From assembly GCA_028023455.1 (NCBI GenBank), contig JAQFVV010000020.1, positions 3,891,092 to 3,955,091 on the forward strand: a DNA stretch of 64,000 bases, given 5' to 3'. Position 1 is the first letter of the stretch. Every line of letters begins with the position of its first letter. Positions 11,375 to 22,472 of this stretch are shown in pieces. A program made the translations under genes and the position numbers. The notes under the pieces are model-generated. The model was given only the letters and a program-made list of their open reading frames with translations, searched no databases and was not told the DNA's origin. This stretch comes from Epiperipatus broadwayi (taxonomy: Eukaryota; Onychophora; Udeonychophora; Euonychophora; Peripatidae).

Positions 11375-13348
11375 TCAACCATTATCAATCCACTGCAGGA
11401 TGAAGGTCTCTCCAAGTTTAATCCATCTTCTCTGATCTTTAGCTTCTCTTTTCCACAACACGCCAGCACATTTTATTTCATCCATCCATCTCACATGTGG
11501 TCTCTTTCTGGATCTTTTACAATCTCTTGGAATCCAGTTTAGAATTTCAATTGTCCATCTATTATCATTTCTTCTAGAAATATGTCCAGCCCAACTCCAT
11601 TTCAATCTTTTAATTTTTTCAATAAGGTCAGTAACACCTGTTTGTTCTCTTACCCATACATTGCGTTTTCGATCCCTTCTTGTTACTCCCAACATACATC
11701 TCTCCATACTCCTTTGAGTGGCCTGAAGTCTCTGTATTGCTCTTCTATTAAGTGTTTAAGTCTCAGATCCATAAATAAGAACTGGTAAAACACATTTGTT
11801 AAAAACCATTTTTTTCAAACATATAGGCATATTTCCTTTTAGTATCAAGTTATTTCTACCAAAAGCACTCCAACCAAGTTTAATTCTATGATTAATTTCC
11901 TCCATTATGTTTCCATCTGTATTAATAATCTGACCAAGGTATTTGTAACTGTTAACTTCTTCTAATTCTTCATAATCAATCTTTATTTTCATATTTTGAG
12001 CAAATTGATTAAACATTACTTTAGTCTTTTTAACATTTATCTTTAGTCCTACTTTTCTACTTTCATCTGCTAACTCCTGCAACATTTTCTGCAGCTCTGA
12101 AGCATTATTTGCAAAAACAACTATATCATGTGCAAAATCTAAATGACTTAAATACTCTCCATTTACTTTCATTCCTTTAGTTTTCCATTTTAATTCACAA
12201 AATACTTCTTGCAGCACTGCTGTAAAAAGTTTTGGAGATATGGAGTCACCTTGCCTTACACCTTTCTCAAAGTTGATTTTTCCAGTATCATTATGTAATC
12301 TAATTGTTGCTGTTGCATTTTTATAAATATTCTTTAAAATATGACAATATCCTGGATCTATATTTTGATGATCCAATGCTTTAATCACTGAAGAAATGTG
12401 TATAGAATCGAATGCCTTTTCATAATCTACAAATCCAAAACATAATGACAACTCATATTCATTTGTCCTTTCTATGACTTCTCTCAATACCTGGATATGA
12501 TCTATTGTACTAAAACCACTTTTAAATCCAGCTTGTTCTTTTGGTTGGTGGAAATTCAAAGTTCTCTGTGGACGAGTTGTAATTATCTTGGTAAAAATTT
12601 TATACAAAACTGATAAAAGGCTGATAGGTCTGTAATTTCTAATATCTTCTTTATCACCTTTTTTAAATATTAATATTATTACTGCATTCTTCCAATCTTC
12701 TGGTACATCTTTATCATTTAGACATTTGGTATATAACTTTGCTAAAATTGTTTCTATTTCTTCACCTGCTTCTTTTAATATATCAATTATAATTCCATCA
12801 TTTCCTGGAGCCTTTCCTTTCTTCATACATTTAATTGCATGTCTCACTTCTTCATTTAAAATTCTGGGCAATTCGGAAGATGTAATAGATATAGAAGGTA
12901 CTTGTTCTTTATTACTATATAATTCTTGATAAAAATCTTCTACCAATTTCGTGATGTCATCTCTCTTTTTAGTAATAATTCCATCTTTTTTTCTTATTGC
13001 AGATATAAATTTCCTACCAATACCAAAATGTTGTTTAACATTCTTGAGACTTTTATTTTCTTCTACAGCTTTCCTTGCTATTTCACAGTTATACTTTCTT
13101 ATATCATTTTCAACTCTTTTCCGTACTATTTTACAAAATTCGAGATATTCAATTCTTTTTAATACATAATTTTTGTATATCTTCATATTCCTTCTTTTCT
13201 TCATAAATTCTCTAGTCTCAGTAGAAATTTTATTAATCAATTGCTGCTTTTTTCTACCAGCTATCTTTGTTGCAGTTTTTAAAAGTGTATCAGTTATTTT
13301 CATATTAATTTCATTCAAATCTGAATCATGTTCAAAATCTCCTAACAC
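11375..13348 (-). pseudogene. RTE reverse transcriptase with mutated active site
   Basis: The main frame (13348-11756, 530 codons) has the fingers motif APGNDGIIIDILK, NYRPISLLSVLYKIFTKII, the palm aspartate in GFVDYEKAFDSI, and GVRQGDSISPKLF. The catalytic box expected as FADD reads FAHD (SHLDFAHDIVVFA), so one metal-binding aspartate is lost. A stop after LIYGSET at 11756 and a shift separate the C-terminal frame (11707-11375), which begins around the QRSMERCMLGV block and ends WIDNG. The enzyme would copy RNA at a nicked target; this copy cannot. The similar relic at 30.3-32.9 kb is more decayed. Confidence 0.88.
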
Positions 13349-13464
13349 TTGAAACCTATTTGTAAGTTCTAATTTAAATTCATTAGAATGTTTCTGAAGA
13401 TTAGGAATATCAACTGTAAATATTGTTTTTCTTAATAATTTTTGTCTCTCTAGTTTTACATTAA

Positions 13465-13975
13465 CACATAACTTACACCTTACTAGTCAATGATCACTTC
13501 CTGTGTTAAATTTATTAAGAACATTCCAATTTTGAAATATGTATTTCCTGTTACTCAAAATATAATCCAATTCTGCTGTACCTTCATTTTGATGCTTCTA
13601 TGTCCATTTCCTTTCAACATTTTTTTCAAAAAATGAATTCATAATATAAAGTTTTTCTTTTTCTGCAAACTCCACAAGTCTATGTCCTCTCTCATTTCTA
13701 TTACCATAACCAAAATTACCTACAGCAATTTCATCTTTCATTTGTCTACCAATTCTAGCATTAAAGTCTCCCATAGCAATTTTAAAATGTTGTTTACTCT
13801 GATCAAAAGCCTTTTGTGCATCCATATAAAAATCTTCTACTACTTCATCACTATGAGAACTTGTTGGGGCATAAACCTGAAACTTATACTTATACTTATA
13901 TACATGAGGGTTAAATAATATCTCCAAAATCAATCTAAATAATCTAATCGTCCCTTGACCATTTCTACTTTCAAC
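13465..13975 (-). pseudogene. LINE endonuclease domain, partial
   Basis: Readable motifs are QVYAPTSSHSD, MGDFNARIGR, FGYGNRNERGHRLVEFA and, after a stop, GTAELDYIL and a GSDH block. These are the central and C-terminal motifs of exonuclease-endonuclease-phosphatase domains that nick target DNA for RTE elements. A TAG interrupts at about 13596 where KWTW is expected, and a TGA follows GSDH near 13487. The N-terminal catalytic part is missing. Confidence 0.8.
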
Positions 13976-13990
13976 TCACATTCAATATAC

Positions 13991-14894
13991 TTCCTATATA
14001 ACGAACTTATAACAGATAAGGTTTTAATTCTTTATTTTTTTAAATAAACTTCATTAACAAAATTGAAGCATAATAAATACAACATTTTTAAAATAATAAT
14101 TTATAGCATCATGCACACATCTGAACATCTATAACCACCTATAATATAATTTCTAGATCACATAAAATAATAAATTATCATATTATAATGATATGAAGTT
14201 ACATTGTTTTGTTTTGTTTTTTTTTTTAAAAAAAAAAATTGGTTATACATTTATTATAAGTAATAATGAAAATACTTATCAATATCTCATCATTACATGT
14301 TAAGTTTTTTTTAAACAAAATTGAAAGTTGAAAGAAATATACATATCAATTTTAAAGACAACAGTAAATTATAACATAAAAAAAAAGTCTCTCTGATTGT
14401 TAAAGCATAATTTGTTAAGAATGACAATAGTTTTTTTTTTATCCTAGAATTCCATGATAGGCATTATAATAACATTTGCATGCAATGGAATTATTTTATT
14501 ATATATGCACGAATAGTAAAGTTATACAGTATAAAATTATCCTCTTGATATAAGATTAAATAGATAAACTATTTCATTTTAAATTTTATTTTGTAGAATA
14601 TTGATAGAAAATTCTTAAAATTGAAAATCAAGCGTTTAATTCTAGCATCTAATAAGAAAATTTTAGCTAGCTTTATTTTACACAATTTTATCATTTTAAT
14701 ATTATTTAGCTTTGGTAATACTTTAAAATAAATCATAATAATTTAGCTTACATATCATCCAGGCATTTTAAAGGTAGTGAATTTGGACCATTGTTTGGCA
14801 GAAATTTGGAGGCTGATATCTCTCTGGGGGGTGGGGTGTTTATCTCCTCATTTTTATATCATTCCAGTAGTATAATAACAAAAATTCTCCATGG
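13991..14894. other. AT-rich stretch before LTR repeat
   Basis: No coding frame seen. Contains homopolymer-rich sequence (14208-14240). On the minus strand it directly follows the repeat at 14895-15559, so it may be more LTR. Confidence 0.4.
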
Positions 14895-15559
14895 GTATAT
14901 TATTAGAATCCTTGCGATGTTTTTTATATAATACTCTTAGAGAGTTATTGAATCTTTTAAGTTTTTTTACATTTTCTTCCTCGGAACTTTTTTTTTTAAC
15001 TTTCCTTCAAGTTTTAAACTCTATATCTTTCTTCACTCACGCCCTCTGTGTTTTTTTTATTACAATCAACTTTGGAAGTGTGCCAGAATTTTACTTACAA
15101 AATTTTAACAATAGAATGTTGAATGGAATAAACATAATAATAAAAAAAATTATTAAACATCATATATTAATTTATAAATGTTATTCACTAATATACAAAT
15201 AATCTTTATCATTTTTAAACATAAGATTATGAACAATATATAATTAGTAAATAATAAATAAAATATAGAAAAGAAAATTCTAATTAATAATATATCTATA
15301 CTTCTGCTCATTATGGCATGTAATTTTTTCTATTACATACAAACATCTCTGATGTTATTCATCCTCCTCTCCCACAACCAAACTAATAATCCAAAACTCT
15401 ACCAATCAGTACACCCACTTAAAGTTTTAATTTTTAAATCCTAATTTTAACTAGAAAATTACATCTCAATTCATTTTTCTCAGATAATTAACTTTCACCA
15501 TTGTTAGCACAAATGTGAACTTCCCACATTTCTTCCTGGTGCCAACCTGGAAGGTCACA
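14895..15559 (-). repeat. 5' LTR copy of second element
   Basis: Matches 4867-5558; starts TGTGACC on the minus strand at 15559. Directly right is an (AT)n run, the likely insertion site. Confidence 0.8.
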
Positions 15560-16299
15560 ATATATATATATATATATAACAAAATAATTGTGTGTTATAG
15601 ATTGTTATTATTCAAGATAATTGTCCAATATATCATATTCGAATTATATAATGTGTGCATATTTAATACTAACACATATTAAAAGTTTTACATATTTGAG
15701 ATAAGGAAATAGGTCTATTTCTTCCAACGTGATTTGGATGGGTGCAAAACCTTTCTACTGGAACATCATCCTGAGGACTATCTCCCCATTTTGCATGATT
15801 GCCTACACTAACTATACCTTCCTCGACAGACATTTATCTGTATACTCCCCCATAACTCTAATAACCCATACAATCCACACTCACATGAAAGATTATTTTA
15901 ACTTTTATTTATTATTAAAGATTTCATTTTATTTATTATATGCTTTATTTATTCTTTTAGATTTATTTATTATTTTATCACTGAATTTTGATTCTCAAAA
16001 CATTATCTTACTTATTTAACTCTATTTCATTTCATTAGTGTGTATTGATTATATATATAAATTATTTTACTTTATTTCACTTCTGTTATTAACTCTAAAA
16101 AAACTGTTTTATTTTATTTAACTCCATTTTGCGTTCTTTCCTTTATTAACTTTCAGGAAAAAAAAACAACACTATTTTATTTCATTATTTTCCGTTATCA
16201 TGATCCCGGTACAATATTTTTTTTTACAAAAAATCAGGCCAGTTAATATACACTCTAACGTCCTCCCCTCCCCCCAACCTTTGTCAGGCGTTTTTTTTA
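15560..16299. other. No gene seen
   Basis: A (TA)n run opens the stretch. 15725-15890 is less AT-rich and opens a 96-codon plus-strand frame (15729-16019), but it runs into low-complexity Phe/Leu/Ile and matches nothing I know. Confidence 0.4.
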
Positions 16300-16597
16300 T
16301 CATTTAATACTATATGCAAAAAGATAAAAGTTAAAAGAATAAACAATAATATTGTTCTAGTTAACTCAGTCCCAGAGAAGGGTTATTCAAATCTAAATGT
16401 TTCGGAATCATTCCTAGCTTAATAAAGTATTAAAATTCTCAATTTATTCAAAAGAATGGAACTGTTATAGCCAACTTTTCAATGAATATTTCTATATTTT
16501 CATAATTCTCTTAGAAACTAACTATAGTTATTATGATTATTATTTATCAACACCACAATAGGAATTCAAAATAAATTATCACATAATATATATATAA
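16300..16597 (+). repeat. Dispersed repeat, copy 1
   Basis: Aligns along its length with 26288-26590 (shared: AACTCAGTCCCAGAGAAG and TTCAAAAGAATGGAACTGTT) with scattered substitutions. Same orientation. It ends ATCACATAATATATAT. Non-coding; probably a short non-autonomous element. Confidence 0.85.
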
Positions 16598-17512
16598 CTG
16601 ATTAATAGTTAGTAGAAATGAAACTATGTCTATTGCGAAAGAAAATATTTGTCAATTATGGCCATATGCAAATAAAAATTAATTTAATAATTATATTACG
16701 ATAAATAAACAACCAATCTTATAGTCAGCGAGAATAGTAAAGTATAATATTGCTTAAAATGTGTAAGTGTGCATGCATGAAGTCTTTGTGTTTAAAACGT
16801 AGTCAATTTAAAAAATAAGTATAAAACAATTAAATGAATTTGTCTTATTGAGTATTACCAATCAACTAATAGATTATTTATTAGATAAATTTATTAGTTA
16901 AAATTTCGAGGACTTCAAAATTGCAAAAAACAACAACAACAAATTATTATTGTTTTAATATTATAACGTTAAGGATTATTTATTTGTAAAATAAACAATA
17001 GTATACTTTATTGGAAATAAATATTATAAAATAGGGTATAATATTAAAAATGTAATATTTAATTTTCTTTTCATACTATGACTCAAAAATTGATAATTTT
17101 CAAACTTTTCAAACATTCAAACTCACCTGCTTCTAATAATTACTATAACAGTGAAACTAATTTTCCCCAAACAAACTTAAATTGTGAGTGATTTTTGATG
17201 ATAATGCAGAAAACCCAATGACAAGGTATAAATATAACCTCTTGTCAAGATTTAAGTAGTTTTTGAAATCTTTCTAGTATTTAAACTAACCACTAAATTG
17301 TATAATAAGTTGTTAAATCATTAATAAATATTATTTTGTTATTTGTTAAATTTGTCCAACATCAGGTTTAAATCTAAGATAGCCATTTTGTTAGTCTGAT
17401 TTTGGAAAAATGTTTTATTCTCATCGACTTAAATAGATAAATTACAACTGCAATAATAATTACCACCGAATATTATTCAAAATAAAATAAAATATTAATA
17501 TTTTAAGTCATT
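16598..17512. other. AT-rich, no gene seen
   Basis: No coding frame. One GGATTA (16973) and AGATTATTTATT (16871) may be outliers of the array that follows. Confidence 0.4.
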
Positions 17513-18230
17513 AATGGAATTTCAAAATCGTTTATGGGGTGTTACTACACACAATAATAATACTTTAGTAATCATTCGTCTTTTCTTTAAAATGGATTAA
17601 CTTAATTGAAATAATACTGGCTACATCTCCTTATAGACTTCTTGAATATTATAAATCTCCGATCAATTTATGGATTAACCTATTGTAATTATACATATAA
17701 AACTGCTTAAAATGGCAATGAAGATTATTTAAACTGATTCGAGTCAATGGATTATTTATTTCTTGCTGGGTCTTATAATATGATTGGAACTATAGCTGGA
17801 TATATTCAAATAGCTCAAACTAATGGATTATTTAATTCCTACATGTCAAATGTATAATAAATACCAATTAATAGATATTTTTTAACATTACTTCCTAATG
17901 GATTAAATTATTAATTGAATATAATAGTACATGCCTGACATAAGTCCAAGTATATTGGATTTATAATTGTGAGCATTATGTCTTAGAAACGATACTAAAA
18001 ATGTTATGAATTATAGATAAAAAATTTAATGGATTAATTGCCACAATGATGCAAGTTATAATAGGAAGAATAATTGGGACTTATTGAAAATCCTTTGGAA
18101 AATCATATTATTGATCTGTGTTATAGATTCCAACTTTTAAGTGGATTGCTATTATATGAACTTAGTGTAAAGTGCATATTATAATGAAAGAAAAAAAAGA
18201 GAAAACAGAAAATGGAACCGTGGATTATTA
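17513..18230 (+). repeat. Degenerate array, TGGATTA about every 76 bp
   Basis: GGATTA occurs on the plus strand at 17594, 17672, 17749, 17825, 17900, 18031 and 18222, with near versions at 17516 (GGAATT), 17957 (GGATTT) and 18143 (GGATTG). Successive gaps include 78, 78, 77, 76, 75, 74 and 79. Sequence between the motifs is barely alignable by eye. An old minisatellite is the simplest reading. GGATTA is also the core site of Otx/Bicoid-type homeodomains, so an enhancer cluster is possible but unproven. Confidence 0.55.
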
Positions 18231-20340
18231 GTAAAGAAGATTGTATAATAAGTTTTATTCTTGATTTGTTTAAATTATTTGTTTTATAATTATTATTGTT
18301 ATAAATATGATATAAATAAAGTTATCAAGATAATACTGATGGGATAAGGATAATGGTAAGTACTCTAGATTAGTGGTACAACTGGTTATAAGTATAATGT
18401 CTGTTATCAATCTCCCATAAACCCATTTAGATTTAATTTATTATGTATATATTTTATTGAATCTTGATTTCTTCTTTATGTTATTTGTTAACTAAAAGAA
18501 TCATGAGTTGGTCACTAAATAACAATGGAAATTTTACTTTTTCTCTGGGCCCAAGGAAGAGTATATATGATATCACAAATGATAGATCATGTAGCAAAAC
18601 AATCTCATGATAATGATGATTGTAGTCTCGTGACTTAGTTGAGATAGACTTAAAATTTTTGAAGATAGTGTAAGTTAGAAAGCATAGCCAGTCATATCAA
18701 TAAGACATATAATTATCAGATTTTATGTAGTCGTATTAAACGTAGAGAATTAACATTATTATTGAGTAAATGATTTGACCTATTCCAAAAATGATTAAGG
18801 AATTAAGCTACTACCTATAAATGAAGTTGTTATTTTGTCAATTGTTACAGTAAAGGTATTTAAAGGACATGAGAAAACGTTCCCCAATCCAGCTCTAATT
18901 AATGTGAGGTAGCAGAAGAATATTATAGACTCTCTCCAATAGAGTATCTTGTTATGAATATCACTTTATTGATAATACACGCAATCACAACCCAATATTA
19001 AAAGTCTTTAGTAGAGAAAACAAACCAATAACGTTAAACAGGGAACTTTTATTATTAAGGATATGTGACTTGTTTGTTAATAAGTTTATTTGTTTATATA
19101 ATCATTCATTAATAATAAATTATTTATAATACACTTGTTTATCACTAATTAAAATCATCATCATTTTCATGCTATCATAATAAACTACATCATACTTCTA
19201 TTTTGTTAAATTCACTCTTTTACTGAATTTATTTGCAACATTGCTTTGCTTCCGTCTTTAGCTAAAATACAGAATTCAATAAGGTATGATAAGATACAAC
19301 AAAATCTCTTTGACATTTTAACCATATCCAGAAGAGATATAATTTTGATCTTAAGTTATAATTCTTTTAAATAATAATTCACTAAATTTAATTAAGATCC
19401 CAGATGTAAATAATTGACTTAATAATATATGTAATATGGGAATGAGATAATTAAATTGCTAGTCTTACTTGAATAAACATACTTATTTGTATTAGAGAAA
19501 TTCTTTATCCATTGAACAGTGTTACATAGTAGATTCACATAAGAATATACTATGATTATATTATGAATCTATTATAATACTATGAAATATTTATTATTGC
19601 CATCACATATAGTATCAGATTATAGAATAATTATTTATTATTGTAGTTATTAAATGGATAAATAGATATACATTTATCTTAGCTTTATTTCTGTAAAGTT
19701 TACACTTAACATAAACTCACTTTTCCTAACTCCACTCGCTTTATCCCAACTGCACTTTCTCCACAATAACCTCCATTTGAAAATCGGTTGGTTATAATAT
19801 ATACACATATATGCATTGATCAGTCTACTTATTATCTTGTACAGTATATCTATACTTATCGTAATTTGCATATATATATACAGACATTGATTACTAATTT
19901 ATATATATATATATAAGAAACTAATATATATGTGTGCGTGTGTGTGTTTACGTATATAAATGTTTGAAGGTTCATATTTGCATATATATATAATTGAAAT
20001 AAAATATATTTGTCTGATATATATGTATATTTTGCCGAATATTTTTAAGACTGAAAATATTAACTATGATTTTTTTATCCGAAAATTTTAATGCTTGAAT
20101 TAAAAAATCTACTTTGTCTAAAAATAACGTTTTAGCTTAAAATCTTTTGAAAAAGCTTTTGGTTGCACAGATCCTCTGAAGATTATAATGAGAAAAATCA
20201 GAACGATAAAAGAAAGAGACAATAGAATATCATCACAAGATTTATTTAATAACACATGGGATCTTATTGACATTTGAAGACCAGGTTGGATATTATAAAT
20301 TACCTTTTTTTTTTTTTTTTTTAGAAAAGACATATATAAA
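18231..20340. other. No gene seen
   Basis: AT-rich. Short frame 19674-19871 is not convincing. ACAGACATTGATTACTAATT at 19881 recurs near 41000 next to another foldback. Confidence 0.4.
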
Positions 20341-20790
20341 AATAATATAAAATAACAATTCGTGTCAATTGTTAATACAGAGTTTAATATAAATAAATAA
20401 AATAATAAATAATATTTCCAAGCGCTTTCAACTCTTACAAGTCCTTATCAAGGCAGTGTAAAAAAAAATTCTATTTTTCTAGGTGATGAATTTAACATTT
20501 CATTGTATTGGCCAGGAACAACTAATCGGAAAGCTGGTTAATTTCGAATTCATAGCACAAGATGAATTTTGTATAAGATATTAACTAGCTTTCCGATTAG
20601 TTGTTCCTGGCCAATACAATGAAATGTTAAATTCATCACTTAGGAGAAAATAGAATTTTTTTTTTTTTTTTTTACACTGCCTTGATAAGAACTCGTAAGA
20701 GTTGAAAGCGCTTGGAAATATTATTTATTCTTTTATTTATTTATATTAAACTCTGTATTAACAATTGACACGAATTGTTATTTTATATTA
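20341..20790. repeat. Foldback repeat, arms about 200 bp
   Basis: The left arm (20341-20542) is the reverse complement of 20590-20790 with few mismatches; CCAAGCGCTTTCAACTCTTA pairs with TAAGAGTTGAAAGCGCTTGG. The loop is about 45 bases. Poly(A)/poly(T) runs of unequal length lie in the arms. No coding content. Confidence 0.9.
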
Positions 20791-22017
20791 TATACAGAAG
20801 TATTATTTATTTATTTATTTAAAAGACATATATATAAAATTGTATTTTTATTTTTTTATTTACTTGTTAACACTTGGCAAATTCTGCCTTTTAAACTTTA
20901 ATTTGCCTATTGATTTTATCATACAATATTATGTATTTATTTTCTGGTTTAATAAAGTTTGTTTTTGATAATAAAAAAAAAAAAGCTTTTGGTTGCTACA
21001 TTATATATTTAAATTTATATGTTTGATCATTTGAAAATGGTCATGAATTTTTACATTTCTTAATCCGATGGTGTATGTAGCTGAAACATATTGTATAATT
21101 AAAACAAATTAAAATGTTTTGCTTTAAATACTTTTTTTTTATTATTAAATTGATAGTAAATGATTCTTCATTCAAAATAAAAAAGTATAAGTTACTAGTT
21201 TATATTTTAATAATCATAACTTGCATCTGCGATTATATGGGTAAGGATAGGTAAAACCATTAAATCACTGAATATCAAAGATCTCTCCAATAGCTCCTTG
21301 TAATGAGATGATAAAGAAAAGAGCATTGTTTTTAGATTTTCCAATTTCTAGATAGTAAATATTTGGATATTTAGCTAGATACTGTTTTATTGATTAATAC
21401 GAGATGGAAACAAATCCAAAGTTTGGATAAACCATGAAAAAAAATTCAAATTTATCATACCAGAATTTGAACCTAGATCATAAACATAGCAGAAAAATAG
21501 ATCTCGCACTATAAACTCTTTCTGCCTATTAATAGCAATCGAATGGTTTATTTATCAAAAATTTATGAGAAGTTTGAAATGCACTGAAAGCATGATTCGT
21601 GTACCTTGAGCTCTAATGTACATCATTCTATCTTTGCATTAAACAATGCAGTGTTTTCTATTTGTTTGTTTTTTTTATTTATGTATATTTGTATATAATG
21701 TCATATGTAAATATGTGTATCAAAATATACTCTTACTTATTTTATCCTTTAATTTCATAGTCAATAATATTTTTACAGTTTCAAGATGAATAAATCCATG
21801 AATCACAACCGTAGTAAGTTTGGAAGAACAGCTCAACAAAAATATCAAAGCGTCATCAATTGATTCTTCTTCACTGACTGATCTTAAAGTTAAATATTCT
21901 TTAAAATATATATAAAATGTGTTTTATATTAAAACAGTTTAAAATTAAAATGTATATATATATGAAAAACAAAAACAAGTTTTAATCAGTAAACTTGCTA
22001 TCGCTTGTATTTTGATG
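20791..22017. other. No gene seen
   Basis: AT-rich. 21455-21490 contains GAATTTGAACC, which on the minus strand reads GGTTCAAATTC, a B-box-like sequence; a decayed tRNA-derived SINE is possible there but I see no firm A box. Confidence 0.35.
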
Positions 22018-22251
22018 GCGCTTTACCAAAAACACTGAACAAGCATATATTTGTTTACATAAACGCCAAAAGAGTCAGAATTCACTATCTCTTTCGTTTG
22101 CTCCACATTCAGATCAGCTGATTTCAAGCTAATTTGCTATCATCAAATCAGCTGCTCTGAAGGTGGAGCAAAGGAAAGAGATAGTGAATTCTGACTCTTT
22201 TGGCGTTTATGTAAACAAATATACGCTTGTTCAGTATTTTTGGTAAAGCGC
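22018..22251. repeat. Foldback repeat, arms about 105 bp
   Basis: 22018-22125 pairs with 22150-22251: GCGCTTTACCAAAAA against TTTTTGGTAAAGCGC. The outer arm resembles the 55-56.6 kb repeats: CTTGCTA.CGCTTGTATTT, GATGGCG, TTTGTTTACATAAACG and ATTCACTATCTCT occur in the same order. Same family, older. Confidence 0.85.
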
Positions 22252-22286
22252 TGTAACGGTCAGAAAACGTGTGACTCGTAAACATA

Positions 22287-22472
22287 GTGCAGAATTCGAC
22301 CACCATACAGAACAGCAGCACCATCGAGAGCAAAAGCCCCCGTGGTACTGAGTTCGAACATTATGTTACAATCAACCGCACTCTGAGCGACATATATCCG
22401 GTGGTCAGGGATATGCAAGAGACTCATGATTTTATTCTCAAGTTAGCCAATAATCAAACTAATATTAATTAA
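22287..22472 (+). CDS. Possible short coding exon, unknown
   Basis: A 61-codon frame from ATG to TAA with ordinary, less AT-biased composition, unlike surrounding DNA: SPRGTEFEHYVTINRTLS then DIYPVVRDMQETHDFILK. It lies just right of the foldback arm. GTGCAG at 22284-22289 could be a splice acceptor. I recognise no family. It may be a terminal exon of a cellular gene or a piece of the repeat. Confidence 0.25.
   Translation: MQNSTTIQNSSTIESKSPRGTEFEHYVTINRTLSDIYPVVRDMQETHDFILKLANNQTNIN

Larger units (their letters stand above)
11361..13990 (-). mobile_element. RTE-type LINE, 5'-truncated, inactive
   Basis: The minus strand encodes, in order, the back half of an AP-type endonuclease, a reverse transcriptase and a C-terminal region ending AGH-type (WSWAGHISRR ... 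PHVRWMDEIK). At the 3' end (11361-11373) it finishes in a short ATG/GATGAT repeat, the tail style of RTE elements, and carries no poly(A). The 5' end fades near 13990, inside the endonuclease, so the copy is truncated. It sits in the leader or LTR of the surrounding LTR element. Confidence 0.85.
4867..15559 (-). mobile_element. Second LTR element, minus strand, gag-like only
   Basis: Direct repeats at 4867-5558 and 14895-15559 match over about 665 bases with roughly 2-3% difference by eye. On the minus strand both begin TGTGACC. A purine-rich AAGGGTGAAGGAC precedes the copy at 5558 as a candidate polypurine tract. The interior holds a long gag-like frame (8521-5792), a leader with primer-binding-site-like motifs near 10150-10467, and an RTE LINE inserted at about 11361-13990. 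No protease, RT or integrase of its own is visible, so it looks non-autonomous. The LTR may extend leftward beyond 14895, because its other copy is interrupted at 4867 by the gypsy element. Confidence 0.7.

Noticed and set aside
15729-16019. 96-codon plus-strand frame as a gene
   Set aside because: Second half is low-complexity Phe/Leu/Ile from AT-rich DNA; no domain or splice signals.
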